Of a stretch of DNA of 64,000 nt, positions 1 to 8,392 are shown one piece after another. Each line of letters begins with the position of its first letter. Within the stretch, counting starts at the first letter, position 1. The translations under genes and the position numbers were made by a program. Location of the stretch: NCBI RefSeq assembly GCF_900142765.1, contig NZ_FRCB01000004.1, forward strand, positions 310,001-374,000. The letters run 5' to 3'. This stretch comes from Roseovarius litoreus. Lineage in GTDB: Bacteria > Pseudomonadota > Alphaproteobacteria > Rhodobacterales > Rhodobacteraceae. The notes below the pieces were generated by a model. The model searched no databases. It saw only the letters and a program-made list of their open reading frames with translations, and was not told the origin of the DNA.

Positions 1-2950
1 GCCCGATCTCGGCCAGAGTTTCCCCGGCAAGCGAGGAAATCGACAGGTTCAGCATCAGCGCGGTGGAAAACCGGCCCAGAAGCTCGTCCTCGCCGATCTC
101 GGCCAAGCCGCGTGCTCGCAAGCGATCATTCTCGCGGTCAAGCTGGCGCCGCAGCGCATCGGTCAGCTTGCCGAAGGCGGCCGATGTGGAGCGGGTCAGC
201 GACCCGCCGCCTTCGCTGCCACGGTCGGCAAAGCGGTAGGCGGCGTTCACGGTCACGGCGCCGCTGGCCGTGACGTTCGTCGCCCCCAGAGCGACCGGCG
301 CCGCCGTAAGGTCGTCGATGTCGCGATAGCTGCCGCCAAGCGTGGCAAAGGCATTGTCATCGCTGAGCTGGAAATCCACCGCGACACCCATCCCGAAATG
401 CGGCTTGCGCGCGGGATCGGGGGTCTTGCCGGTGGCTCTTTGCTGAATGGTCTGGGCAAAGCCGGTTGAATTGCTTGAATTGGCGCGACTGCGCGCGACG
501 GCCCGCGACAGGCTGCCGAGGCCCAGGGTGGCCGTGGTCACGCGCGTCGAGTCGAAGAAAAGCTGCTCTGCCGCGATGGCGACATCCCCGTTATTGGCGG
601 TGATGGTGCCGCCGATGGCGGCTTCGGTCAGCGACTCGGAATAGTCGACATTGATCCCGATCGACACCTCGCCTTCCATCCCGGAATTGGCGATCACGGT
701 GGAGGACACGTTGCGCCCGGTAAAGGCGCCAGCCGTGATCCCCCCCGCAGAGGTCAGGCTTCCGCCGTCGACACGAAGCTGGTTCGCCAGATTGCGGACC
801 GAGACGGCGACCCCGAGGGCCACATCCTGACCAAAGGCCTTCTTGGCGGTGATGCTGATGGTCTGGTTCTCGCTGGCAGTCGCGGCCAGGCGCAGGTTGC
901 CCGCATTGGTCAGCAGGTCACTGTCGGTGATCTGCACCGCCGATACGGTCTTGGTGCTGGACACGGCCACGTCAATGGCAAAGGAAAACGGAGCGATGTT
1001 CGTTTCGGTCGCGGAATGGGAATGCACGACCAGCGTATCTGTCGACAGGTCGACTTCGGAGGGCAGACGGATGCTAAGCTGATAGGCATCGTCGAAAATA
1101 AGGCTGTCGAGGACCGAATCCGCGGTCAGGAACCTGTATGTGTCCTCGCGCAGCCCCTCGGCCATGAGGAAGCCGTTGTCGGCGAATTCCGCCGTTGGAT
1201 CGGTGATGCTGGCGCCGATGGGTGTCCAGTTGCCATCGGCCGTGAGGGTGCTGTCGGTGATCGCGACCCGCGCGTCGGAGGTCAGGATCTTGATCTGCAG
1301 CGGCACGAGATCGTTCACCGAGGTGATCGCGCGGTTCGCGACGGTTTCGTAGGTGTTCAGCAGGTTGTCGAACATCTGTTCGAATTGCTCGTCGGTGGTG
1401 CTGGCCTCCATGTCTGCGACCTGGTTCGCCTCCAGGGTCTCGTTCAGCTCGTCGCCGAAGATGCTGCTGGCGCGGGCCACGGCGGACACGATGACCGATC
1501 CGCCGGCGATATCGGCGTCGGTGATGGTGACCCTGGCCACTTCGGTATCGGGATCGACGGCCCAACGCGCCCCGGTGGACACGTTGCGCGCGCTCACCAG
1601 CACAAGCCCGCCATTGCCGTCGCCGGTGCCCTGTGCGTTGAGGCGGGCTCCCGGCTTGATCTCGATGTCTTTCGAGGAGATGACGAGATCCCCCGCCGCG
1701 CCGCCGGCGCGGGCGGTCGAGACTTCCATCGTGGCGAAATCATTGCCGATCGCCACCGAGGTCGTGCCGCGAATGCCAAGGGATCCGCCGTTTGTCGTCA
1801 GGCTGCGCGCAAGATCGACCGTGTCGCCGACGAGGAAGGTCTCGCCCGAGCTGCCGGGGCTGCCGGTGTCGGTCACGATGCCCGCGCCCGAGGTCGTGCC
1901 AGTGGTCAATGTCCCATTGGCGCGAAGGGCCACGAAACCGCCCGCCTCGGCGGTGGAGCGCGCGACGATCTGAAGGCCGGGTTCGAGGATCGCGTTTCCT
2001 TCGGTGAACATCATCACCGATCCTGCAGGACCGCCCCCGTTGCTGACATCGAATATGCCGCCCGCCTGCAACTCACCTTCGGCGATGACCTCGATCAGGC
2101 CACCATGTGGTGCAAATCCCGCCGACGAGCCACGCGCGCTGGCATTGCCGGATACGCGGGACGAGCCACCCGAGACCAAACGGATCACGCCGTCACGGCC
2201 GATATTCACGCCGCCTGCGGTGGGCACGCCCTGCAGGTTGACCGACGGGCTGATCCGGCCGGGGGAGACACCGCTCTGAACATCGAGCCGTCCATCCACG
2301 ATCATCCGGGCGCCCGCGCGCATGTCGAGCCGGGTTGCATTGATCCGGCCCTGAATGTCGATCTCGCCTGTCGCGGACAGGGGTTCGTTCCCGGCGAACA
2401 GAATGTTGCTGACCGATCCGATGCCATTCGCCTCGTTGCGCAACTGGTCCATGAAACCGGAGGTCGGCGTACTGAGCGTCAGCTGGCCGGCATTGATGAC
2501 GCCGGTCGAAGAGACGACGAAGCCATCCGAATTCAAGAGGTAGGTATTGCCGCCGATGGTGGAGGCCGCGGGTGATCCGAGACGGGCATTCAAGGTTCCG
2601 GCAATCGTCGACGTGCCGCCGGAGATGATGTTGACCAGCGCTGTGGTCCCGAGAGGCTGGTATAGATTGACCGTGTTTCCCGCGTTCACGTTGAATTGCG
2701 AGAACTGGTTGAAGGCCACGCCGCCCCGAATATTCGAGGTGGTGACATCCGAGACGAGGCCTGCGGTCGCAACTGTCGTGTCGGGCGTTGCGGCGACAAC
2801 CTGAGCCTGCGCGGGAAGGGGAACCGCCCCTGCCACCAGCGCGAGTATCGACACCGACCCGACAGCATTTCGCAACACCGGCAAGACGCGCGCGCTGCGA
2901 GGCGCCTTGTCGATGGGACGGGCTTTCCTGCTGGTCTTGCTCTGTGTCAT
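1..2950 (-). CDS. Two-partner-secretion exoprotein (TpsA, filamentous-haemagglutinin-like), 3' end outside window
   Basis: The reading frame stays open from an ATG at 2950 to the window edge, giving at least 983 residues of a longer protein. A GGAGG lies just upstream of the ATG. The first ~50 residues form an extended signal peptide (basic stretch, hydrophobic core, cleavage near LPAQAQ). A TPS secretion domain follows, with FNVNAGNTVNLYQP and LLNSDGFVVSSTGVINAG taking the place of the family NPNG-type motif. The rest is Gly/Ser/Thr/Asn-rich repetitive sequence typical of a right-handed beta-helix adhesin or toxin scaffold. It is the fourth gene of an operon with its transporter TpsB. The C-terminal effector region is not visible, so whether it is an adhesin, cytolysin or inhibition toxin cannot be decided. 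Confidence 0.85.
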   Translation of the reverse strand, partial: MTQSKTSRKARPIDKAPRSARVLPVLRNAVGSVSILALVAGAVPLPAQAQVVAATPDTTVATAGLVSDVTTSNIRGGVAFNQFSQFNVNAGNTVNLYQPLGTTALVNIISGGTSTIAGTLNARLGSPAASTIGGNTYLLNSDGFVVSSTGVINAGQLTLSTPTSGFMDQLRNEANGIGSVSNILFAGNEPLSATGEIDIQGRINATRLDMRAGARMIVDGRLDVQSGVSPGRISPSVNLQGVPTAGGVNIGRDGVIRLVSGGSSRVSGNASARGSSAGFAPHGGLIEVIAEGELQAGGIFDVSNGGGPAGSVMMFTEGNAILEPGLQIVARSTAEAGGFVALRANGTLTTGTTSGAGIVTDTGSPGSSGETFLVGDTVDLARSLTTNGGSLGIRGTTSVAIGNDFATMEVSTARAGGAAGDLVISSKDIEIKPGARLNAQGTGDGNGGLVLVSARNVSTGARWAVDPDTEVARVTITDADIAGGSVIVSAVARASSIFGDELNETLEANQVADMEASTTDEQFEQMFDNLLNTYETVANRAITSVNDLVPLQIKILTSDARVAITDSTLTADGNWTPIGASITDPTAEFADNGFLMAEGLREDTYRFLTADSVLDSLIFDDAYQLSIRLPSEVDLSTDTLVVHSHSATETNIAPFSFAIDVAVSSTKTVSAVQITDSDLLTNAGNLRLAATASENQTISITAKKAFGQDVALGVAVSVRNLANQLRVDGGSLTSAGGITAGAFTGRNVSSTVIANSGMEGEVSIGINVDYSESLTEAAIGGTITANNGDVAIAAEQLFFDSTRVTTATLGLGSLSRAVARSRANSSNSTGFAQTIQQRATGKTPDPARKPHFGMGVAVDFQLSDDNAFATLGGSYRDIDDLTAAPVALGATNVTASGAVTVNAAYRFADRGSEGGGSLTRSTSAAFGKLTDALRRQLDRENDRLRARGLAEIGEDELLGRFSTALMLNLSISSLAGETLAEIG

Positions 2951-2981
2951 GGCGGACCTCCGGGTCGTCGCAAAGATAGAA

Positions 2982-3002
2982 CCGGCCCCTTGTCGGGGCC
3001 GG
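2982..3002 (-). terminator. GC-rich hairpin between ialB-like gene and tpsA
   Basis: There is a perfect 8-bp inverted repeat, CCGGCCCC and GGGGCCGG, with a 5-nt loop. On the minus strand it is followed by a discontinuous T-rich tract (TTCTATCTTT). It sits between the second IalB-like gene and the exoprotein gene, so it may act as a partial terminator or mRNA-stabilising attenuator. Confidence 0.55.
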
Positions 3003-3010
3003 CCCGGGCG

Positions 3011-3538
3011 TCAGGGACGCAGTTTCTCGATCGCTTCGGCAAATCCTTCGATGCCGACGCTGAGGACGACGGGATCGCCGTCAGAGGTTTCGCGGAAACC
3101 GAACAGCAGTGCTTCGCTCTCGGCGAAGAGCGCCAGCTCTTCCTCGGAGAGTGGTGCCGCGGCTTCGCAGACCGTATCGGCGCAGCGCTGCCAGATCATG
3201 TTGCGCTGCTCGATCTCGTCTTTGCCGGAAAAGCGATAGACGGCGCCGCCCGGCAGGTAGACGCCCATGGGCACCTGCGCCAGAAGGATCGCCCCGTCCG
3301 ACACCGGCACGGCGATGAACCGTGCGATCATCTCGCCGGTCTCGCGAAGGGATTGTTCCTGCACCATGCGGCATTGGTTCTGACTGATGGTGACCGCCTC
3401 GCAGACGACCACCCAGTCGCCCACCATCTGACCGTTGCGCATCTCTTCGGTCGCGGTCTGCGCGGCCTCCTGCGCCTGCGCGGTCGCCGCCATGCCGGCG
3501 GCGGCAATGATCCCCAAGATCATCGATGTCGTTTTCAT
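3011..3538 (-). CDS. Invasion-associated locus B (IalB) family periplasmic protein
   Basis: This is a 175-aa secreted protein. The start at 3538 is preferred over an upstream in-frame ATG at 3562 because GGGGGA lies 5 nt before it and a standard signal peptide follows (MKTTSMILG, cleavage after AQAQ). The mature part has the IalB signature: GDWVVVCE, a Cys in NQCRM, the PMGVYLPGG segment matching the family P-x-G-v-x-L-x-G pattern, and paired cysteines in RCADTVCEA. IalB proteins are envelope proteins of uncertain biochemical function, first linked to erythrocyte invasion in Bartonella. Its position between tpsB and tpsA suggests a periplasmic accessory role in exoprotein secretion, which is inference. 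Confidence 0.8.
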   Translation of the reverse strand: MKTTSMILGIIAAAGMAATAQAQEAAQTATEEMRNGQMVGDWVVVCEAVTISQNQCRMVQEQSLRETGEMIARFIAVPVSDGAILLAQVPMGVYLPGGAVYRFSGKDEIEQRNMIWQRCADTVCEAAAPLSEEELALFAESEALLFGFRETSDGDPVVLSVGIEGFAEAIEKLRP

Positions 3539-3580
3539 CTCGTTCCCCCTTTTGCGGGCCATCCCCGGCCCTTCTTCATG

Positions 3581-5122
3581 TCAAAAGCGAATATCCGCCC
3601 CCACGTAGAACTGGGCCTTGCCCGAGTCGTTGAAGCCCAACGTGTCCCTGAGCGGCACACCGACCATGGCCACCAGATTGAAGCGTTCGCTGTGTGAAAT
3701 CGTGACCCCTGCCCCCACCGAAGCCAGAAGGTCCTGGTCGTTGTCGAAACCGCCCGCGGTGCGGAAGGGCACCACGACTGCGGCATCGAAGAACACGAAG
3801 GGCCGCGCCGTGATCCGGTTGCCCAGGCGGATCGGGTTCTGCAAGGACAGCTGCTGGTTCAGCACCACGCCGCTGTCGCCCGAGCGGATATTGTTGGGAT
3901 AGCCCCGCACCGACCCGACACCGCCGACGGAGAACAGCCGCGCGACCGGCAGGTTCTGGTCGGGGGCGTACTGATAGCGGAGATTTGCCTCGTAGAAGAG
4001 CGAACCGCCGAGGGGGCGCAAATAGCTGCCCTGACCATAAAGCAGCCAGAACGACCCTTCGGTTTGGCTGGTCCCCAAGGCATCGGCATTACCGGCCCGC
4101 AGACCGAGGCTCAAGCTCAGCTGCGACTGTTCGAAACGGCGCGTATAGGCGGCGGACACCCAGGCATCGTTGATCGAGATATCGGCGAAGGGCAGTCCGG
4201 TCGTGGTGGATTCCGTGCGCTCATAGCCGATGCCCGCATCAAGGATGATATGGCTGTCCTCACGGATCCGGATCGGGCGGCGATAGCCGAGCGTTGCGCT
4301 GACACTGTCGGATTTGATGTCGATCGGAACCAACGGGCCGCTGATGATCTCGGAGTTGGAGATGCCGACCCCCGCTGTCAAACGCCCGCCGCCAGGCCCC
4401 ACGGGGCGCGAATAGCCAAGCGCAAACGACCGTGCGCCTTCCGTGGCCTCGGCCTGCAGGGACAGGCTGTCGCGCACGCCGGTCACGCTGTTCCAGCGCA
4501 GGAAAACCGAGCTGCGCAATTCGCCGGTTTCAGGGCGGCCGAAATTGTCGACCGAAATAACCGTCTCGAACCGGTTGGGTTCCTCGATCTTGATCGTCGC
4601 ATCTGTTGTGCCGGTCGCCTGCCCTGTCCCGAAACTGAGACGGGGGCGGATGTCATGGGCCAGATCGAAGAGGATCAGGTCGCGCTCGAGCTGGACGAAA
4701 TCGGGCTTCTGCCCTTCCTGCAGGGACAGGTTGCGGCGCAGGAACGCTTCGGAGGTGGTCCGGTTGCCTTCGATGATGACCCGGTCGACGACCGCCTCGA
4801 CCAGCGCCACGCGCAGCACGCCATCGCGAATTTCCTGTGGCGGGAGAATGGCCTGTGCCGTGGGCGCGCCTGCCGTCAGGTAGAGCCCGTTCACCTCATC
4901 CACGAAGCGCAGCAGGTCTTCGAAGGTGATCGGGCGATTGATGTACCGCGCCGCGACCTCCTGCAATTCCTCGGGTTCGAGGTAGCTCGACTCCTCGAAG
5001 GCGATCCCGGCGAGCGAAAACGTCTGTGCCTGCGCGGTGCCGGGGGCTGCGAGGAGAAAGAAGGCGAAGGTTGCGAATGCACGCAGGGCGAGGCCCGCGT
5101 AAAAAGGCAAGCCGTGGCTCAT
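3581..5122 (-). CDS. TpsB/ShlB/FhaC-family outer-membrane transporter
   Basis: This 513-aa Omp85-superfamily protein should export the TpsA product of the same operon. The start at 5122 overlaps the stop of the upstream gene as ATGA, and a signal peptide follows (MSHGLPFYAG, cleavage near AQAQ). Residues ~35-190 contain two POTRA-like modules (for example LRVALVEAVVDRVIIEGN). The remainder is a beta-barrel with the conserved SVRGYPNN lid-lock motif and a terminal phenylalanine (GADIRF). Length and architecture fit ShlB/HecB/FhaC proteins. Direct operon linkage to an FHA-like exoprotein makes the pairing secure. Confidence 0.92.
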   Translation of the reverse strand: MSHGLPFYAGLALRAFATFAFFLLAAPGTAQAQTFSLAGIAFEESSYLEPEELQEVAARYINRPITFEDLLRFVDEVNGLYLTAGAPTAQAILPPQEIRDGVLRVALVEAVVDRVIIEGNRTTSEAFLRRNLSLQEGQKPDFVQLERDLILFDLAHDIRPRLSFGTGQATGTTDATIKIEEPNRFETVISVDNFGRPETGELRSSVFLRWNSVTGVRDSLSLQAEATEGARSFALGYSRPVGPGGGRLTAGVGISNSEIISGPLVPIDIKSDSVSATLGYRRPIRIREDSHIILDAGIGYERTESTTTGLPFADISINDAWVSAAYTRRFEQSQLSLSLGLRAGNADALGTSQTEGSFWLLYGQGSYLRPLGGSLFYEANLRYQYAPDQNLPVARLFSVGGVGSVRGYPNNIRSGDSGVVLNQQLSLQNPIRLGNRITARPFVFFDAAVVVPFRTAGGFDNDQDLLASVGAGVTISHSERFNLVAMVGVPLRDTLGFNDSGKAQFYVGADIRF

Positions 5123-5706
5123 TGCACGGCCTCCATCGTGTGGGCAAGTGCGGCCGAAAAGCCCATGAGCGAGGCTTGCACACGGACCGGCGCGGTCGTG
5201 CTGCGCGGGCGATAGACGATATGGGCGCGCGTGGCGCGGCGCAGGGCCATTATTTGTGATGCGTCGAGATCCAGGGTCGCAAGGCAGGCTTGGTCCGAGC
5301 ACCGCTGAAACTCGGCCTGGCGCGGCTTGCCCCTACCCACAGCAACGAAAAGTCCCGAGGCCAGGTGCACACCGGGCGGCACCAGGATCTTCATCATGCC
5401 CGAGGTGCCATCTGCCTCAGGGCTCACCAGCAGACCGGCCAGCCAGGCGTTCTTTGCATCCGCCACGTTGGTCGCCAGCATGCAACCGGCGCCGGCACCC
5501 GGGCAGTCGGACCGCCAATCGCGGAACGTTTCGGCAGAGGCCGCAGCCGACAACGCGGCCATAACCAGTGCCACGAATGGCAGAACCCGGGAGAAAGTAC
5601 CGAAGCAGCGCAACACCGCTGGAGATGCCGCGGCCTTGGCCGTGGCAGATGGGGTTAAGCTTGGAACCATTAACGTATGCAACTTTTGAACACCAAACCC
5701 TGTCAT
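5119..5706 (-). CDS. IalB-family envelope protein, first gene of the TPS operon
   Basis: The frame encodes 195 aa from ATG 5706, or 183 aa from ATG 5670. Neither start has a clear Shine-Dalgarno sequence, so the start is uncertain. A hydrophobic stretch ending in AAASAETF is a likely signal peptide. The mature part has IalB hallmarks: DWRSDCPG with a nearby Cys, ILVPPGVHLASGL, a C-x4-C pair (RCSDQACLA) and a late SLMGFSAAL segment. Its stop overlaps the tpsB start by 4 nt, so the two are translationally coupled. This is the second IalB-like gene in the four-gene secretion operon and is divergent from the other. Confidence 0.75.
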   Translation of the reverse strand: MTGFGVQKLHTLMVPSLTPSATAKAAASPAVLRCFGTFSRVLPFVALVMAALSAAASAETFRDWRSDCPGAGAGCMLATNVADAKNAWLAGLLVSPEADGTSGMMKILVPPGVHLASGLFVAVGRGKPRQAEFQRCSDQACLATLDLDASQIMALRRATRAHIVYRPRSTTAPVRVQASLMGFSAALAHTMEAVQ

Positions 5707-6159
5707 TAGGGCATGGGTGCTATCTTTTGTCTATCCGTGAGAATTGTCACATGTGGCCGCCTCGGCACATGGAGCCAGAACAATACTGCGTTTACTCTAT
5801 GAAAATCAGGACAAAGCGGGGCGTCTAGGAGGATCGGCACAGACCTCACCCTGAGATATTTTCAACCTAATGGAGAGCGGCGGAGCCCAACGCCGATCCA
5901 GAAATGTATACTGCGGTCCACCGAGACTACAAAAACAAGGCGCCGTTCATGATCGTGATTCGCGCTTGAGGAGGCCATCAAGAAACGCGCCGGAGGGCCC
6001 CCGAATCCGCAGCACCGAAGGGAGCCGTTCGTGGTCGCATGAGGCGTGAAACAGGGGCCGTTTTGCAAAGAAGTTGGCCGGCACCGTCAGGAATAACCGC
6101 GACCGGAGAGCGACGGCTGACATATGTGCCGAGGCGCTCTGCGCGGCCGGAGGCGTGAC
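5707..6159. other. 453-bp gene-poor intergenic region
   Basis: No convincing complete gene is present. It must carry the promoter of the minus-strand TPS operon. A stretch near 5878-5969 on the plus strand is open for about 30 codons without its own start (ending KNKAPFMIVIRA), which could be the tail of a decayed gene. I cannot assign it to a family. Confidence 0.4.
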
Positions 6160-6411
6160 TCAGACTTCGGGCGCCTGCGGGTCAGGGATCACGCCTGTGC
6201 GGTTCTCGCGGGTGTGATCGAAATCCGGGTCATGACGTTTGATCCGGCGCGAGACCAGATAGGCCGCAGGCCAAGCCAGCAGAAATCCGATGGCCGCCGC
6301 CGTGCCAATCACCGGCCAACCATAATACCCCATGCTCATCGCGGCGATGACGAGCCCGCCTGTGGTGACGGGTCCGGTGGCGAGGGTGAGAAACAAGCTC
6401 AATCTGTCCAT
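6160..6411 (-). CDS. Small two-helix inner-membrane protein, unknown function
   Basis: This is an 83-aa protein whose ATG is preceded by a strong AGGAGG at 6-nt spacing. Two hydrophobic segments (about residues 5-28 and 31-52) are separated by a short Gly/Tyr/Pro turn. They are followed by a charged tail beginning SRRIKRHDPDFDH, which by the positive-inside rule lies in the cytoplasm. The gene stands alone between the TPS operon and the lower-GC module. It matches no family I can name, but the ribosome binding site and codon use support a real gene. Confidence 0.65.
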   Translation of the reverse strand: MDRLSLFLTLATGPVTTGGLVIAAMSMGYYGWPVIGTAAAIGFLLAWPAAYLVSRRIKRHDPDFDHTRENRTGVIPDPQAPEV

Positions 6412-6611
6412 AGCGTGCCTCCTTTGGTCATATTTAGGACGTAGAAAGCGTGCTCGGCGCTGTCAGGGGGCGGTCACACGAGTGTGAGAGTTTGGTTATG
6501 CGATCGGCGGTCAGATCAGCAACTGCATCCTCGACGCTTACCCGGACTTGCCAAGGCGCAGCCTTACAATCAAAACTTGCACGAACCCTCACCTATGGGG
6601 AGAGCACAGTC

Positions 6612-7220
6612 TTGCGTGAGTTGTTGATTGGGTTTTTGACGGCTGTTGTCACGGCCGTGCTATATTTGACCGGCTACGGATACATCCATGGGTTTTACGG
6701 GTTTTATGGCATTTCGGTGAATGAGCTTGATTTCGGCATACAGGAAATCCTGGTGCGGTCGTTCTTTTCACTATGGCGACTGATTGCAGGGGCCGAGCCG
6801 ACACCTGTAGAGGTGGCGGAAAAGGCATTCATGATCGCATTGATCGGTCTGTTCCTGTTTTTCCTTTTTTACAAGATTTCGACAGCGCTGAAGGCAAACG
6901 GGTGCGGGGTGCAAAATCCGAAACGTGTTGCGGCCTTCGCCCTTGCGATGCTCGCGATATTGCCGATCGCGATTTCCTCCAATTTTGTCGGCGGTTGGGT
7001 TGCCGAGGAAACACTGAGAAGCCTGCCACGCGCCAAGGTCACGACAAAAGATGACAAACTGGGTTTGTCTGATGTTGTTGATAAGGAGGGGTGGTTTTTG
7101 TACCATCTGGAGACGACTCCAAAGACGCATTATCTTGTTTTACGGCAGGTTGGAGAGGATTTTCGGTGGCTTTTAAGAGTTCCAAACACGTCGGACACAC
7201 TCGTTCAGCATTTCCATTGA
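6612..7220 (+). CDS. Hypothetical membrane protein of a lower-GC two-gene module
   Basis: The proposed start is TTG 6612 (LRELLIGFL), with GGGGAG about 10 nt upstream, giving 202 aa. An ATG at 6498 in the same frame is possible but adds a tail with no domain character. Three hydrophobic helices are visible: residues ~3-22, the segment FMIALIGLFLFFLFY, and FALAMLAILPIAI. A short soluble C-terminal domain follows (KEGWFLYHLETTPKTHYLVL). The motif HGFYGFYGISVNELDFG after helix 1 is distinctive. The DNA is markedly less GC-rich than its neighbours. The gene overlaps the next one, suggesting a functional pair. No family is recognised. Confidence 0.55.
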   Translation: MRELLIGFLTAVVTAVLYLTGYGYIHGFYGFYGISVNELDFGIQEILVRSFFSLWRLIAGAEPTPVEVAEKAFMIALIGLFLFFLFYKISTALKANGCGVQNPKRVAAFALAMLAILPIAISSNFVGGWVAEETLRSLPRAKVTTKDDKLGLSDVVDKEGWFLYHLETTPKTHYLVLRQVGEDFRWLLRVPNTSDTLVQHFH

Positions 7221-7750
7221 TCATCGGCGTGGTCGCCTGTGTCACAGGGGTGCAAGCCCCTGCTCAACAGATGATCGATGGCAGCCAGGTCGTCGAGAGA
7301 ACGGTTCTGACCAGAGTGGGCGGGGACGCGCCTGTCCGGGGCTACCGGATCAGTCCGGAAGATATCAAAGCCGATGGCCATAATTTCGAATACTGTACCG
7401 GCGGGACGGCGCAGGTGGACCTGAGCCAGTTCAAGTCCATCGGAGAGAAGTGCAAGACAATCGGATGGATGGCCTATCTGGAAGATGCAAAAATCAAGCT
7501 GGCCGGCGCCACGGTCTATGCCCAAATCGCCCAGACGAACGAATATACCAAGGTGGGCGAAGTCATTCCCACCGAGAACCTGTCAAGCGGCGCGCTTTCG
7601 ATTGATTTTTCAACGGATCAATCCGAAAGCGCGCTGAAAGAGTTGAGCATTGACACCGAGGGCCTCGATATCGTGCGCTCGCAGAGTGGGAATTTTTCGG
7701 TGATCCTGGACAACGCGCTGGTCGATAAATTGCAGCCAAGCGGCATGTAG
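7166..7750 (+). CDS. Hypothetical secreted or membrane-anchored protein paired with the preceding gene
   Basis: The proposed start is GTG 7166, preceded by GGAGAGG and placed just before a signal-peptide-like stretch (FPLIIGVVACVTGVQAPAQQ), giving 194 aa. An upstream ATG at 7091 would place the hydrophobic stretch too deep. The mature region has two cysteines (EYCTGG and GEKCKT) that could form a periplasmic disulfide, and is otherwise a soluble beta-rich sequence without a known motif. It overlaps the upstream membrane-protein gene by 55 bp in another frame, so the two are probably co-translated. The function is unknown. Confidence 0.55.
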   Translation: MAFKSSKHVGHTRSAFPLIIGVVACVTGVQAPAQQMIDGSQVVERTVLTRVGGDAPVRGYRISPEDIKADGHNFEYCTGGTAQVDLSQFKSIGEKCKTIGWMAYLEDAKIKLAGATVYAQIAQTNEYTKVGEVIPTENLSSGALSIDFSTDQSESALKELSIDTEGLDIVRSQSGNFSVILDNALVDKLQPSGM

Positions 7751-7816
7751 CCCAAGCCTTCCTTGCAGGCGTGGACCCTTGCCTTTCGTCGCCGTCTTGG
7801 GCTGTTGCGCCCGGTG

Positions 7817-7903
7817 AAGCGTTTCGCGAAATGCGGTGCTTGGTTCAAACGTTGCACGCGTTCCGGCTTCAACCGATGCCTCAGGTTAAAGGCGGAACGC
7901 TTT
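7817..7903 (-). repeat. MITE-like dispersed repeat, copy A (short form)
   Basis: This 87-bp element, read on the minus strand, begins AAAGCGTTCCGCC and ends near CGCGAAACGCTT. It shares long matching blocks with the copies at 15557 and 52108 (GAGGCAT, CGTGCAA, TTGAAC, GCACCGCATTTCGCGAAA). It lacks the ~25-bp segment that separates the two CGCGAAA blocks in the other copies. It follows the lower-GC two-gene module. Confidence 0.8.
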
Positions 7904-8022
7904 AAAACTGGTTTTTGCAAAGCCCGAACCACCATCGGCAAATCCCCGCCGGGTTCCTTGACGCGGGCCGGGGACCGACCCCACGTGATGGAGCAAGACC
8001 ACGACAGGTCGAGGAGAGGCGC

Positions 8023-8133
8023 ATGATGCGACTGCTGTTGATCGTGCCGCTGGTGGCTGGCCTCGCCGGTTGCGAGACGGCGGAAGGATTTACCGAGGAT
8101 GTGGAGAGCGCCACGGAAGCGGTGATCGACTGA
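8023..8133 (+). CDS. Entericidin-like micro-lipoprotein
   Basis: This is a 36-aa lipoprotein. An AGGAGAGG lies upstream of tandem ATG codons at 8023 and 8026. The signal peptide ends in the lipobox LAGC, and the mature part CETAEGFTEDVESATEAVID has the Cys-x-Thr-x2-Gly pattern followed by the acidic amphipathic helix of EcnA/EcnB entericidins. Entericidins are small outer-membrane lipoproteins, described in E. coli as a stationary-phase toxin/antidote pair. In alphaproteobacteria they are common singletons of unclear role. A second small lipoprotein gene follows 67 bp later. Confidence 0.65.
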   Translation: MMRLLLIVPLVAGLAGCETAEGFTEDVESATEAVID

Positions 8134-8200
8134 CAGATCGCCCATGCCGAGCGCCCGCGCGGCGGCGGGCATGGAGCGACAGACAGAAAGGATAGTTACA

Positions 8201-8344
8201 ATGACCCGAACAGGATTGATCGCGCTGGCCCTTGCCGGCAGCTTGCCCGTTCTGAGCGCCTGTGGCCCGCTGGTGGGCGCAGGGGCCGTGGTGGCCGCCG
8301 ATACGGTGGTCGAGGAACAGGAGGGCGGCGAAGGGCTTTTCTAA
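8201..8344 (+). CDS. Small lipoprotein, unknown function
   Basis: This 47-aa protein starts at ATG 8201 behind GAAAGGA. It has a clear lipoprotein signal peptide (MTRTGLIALALAG) with lipobox LSAC, and a mature chain of about 27 residues: a Gly/Ala/Val-rich stretch, then an acidic end (VVEEQEGGEGLF). The hydrophobic segment after the Cys could pack against the membrane. It probably shares a transcript with the entericidin-like gene. No named family is recognised. Confidence 0.6.
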   Translation: MTRTGLIALALAGSLPVLSACGPLVGAGAVVAADTVVEEQEGGEGLF

Positions 8345-8357
8345 GGACGGCACGGGC

Positions 8358-8388
8358 TTGGCGGGCGGGGCGAGACCCCGCCTGCCAA
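8358..8388. terminator. Bidirectional hairpin between small lipoprotein gene and lepA
   Basis: A 13-bp stem (TTGGCGGGCGGGG paired with CCCCGCCTGCCAA, one G-T pair) has a 5-nt loop and lies between the convergent ends of the lipoprotein gene and lepA. There is no U-tract on either strand, so strength is uncertain. Confidence 0.6.
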
Positions 8389-8392
8389 AGGT

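Noticed and set aside
1016..2575. Long open frame on the plus strand opposite tpsA
   Set aside because: It is antisense to a gene with a signal peptide and TPS motifs, and its translation is Gly/Arg/Asp/His-rich without any domain. High GC leaves antisense frames open.
5862..6068. Minus-strand 68-codon frame in the TPS upstream gap
   Set aside because: Composition is not protein-like, there is no ribosome binding site, and no IS or transposase motif could be identified.
7763..8026. Plus-strand frame covering repeat copy A
   Set aside because: Its translation comes from the repeat itself; similar peptide strings appear from copies B and C, so it is not a gene.
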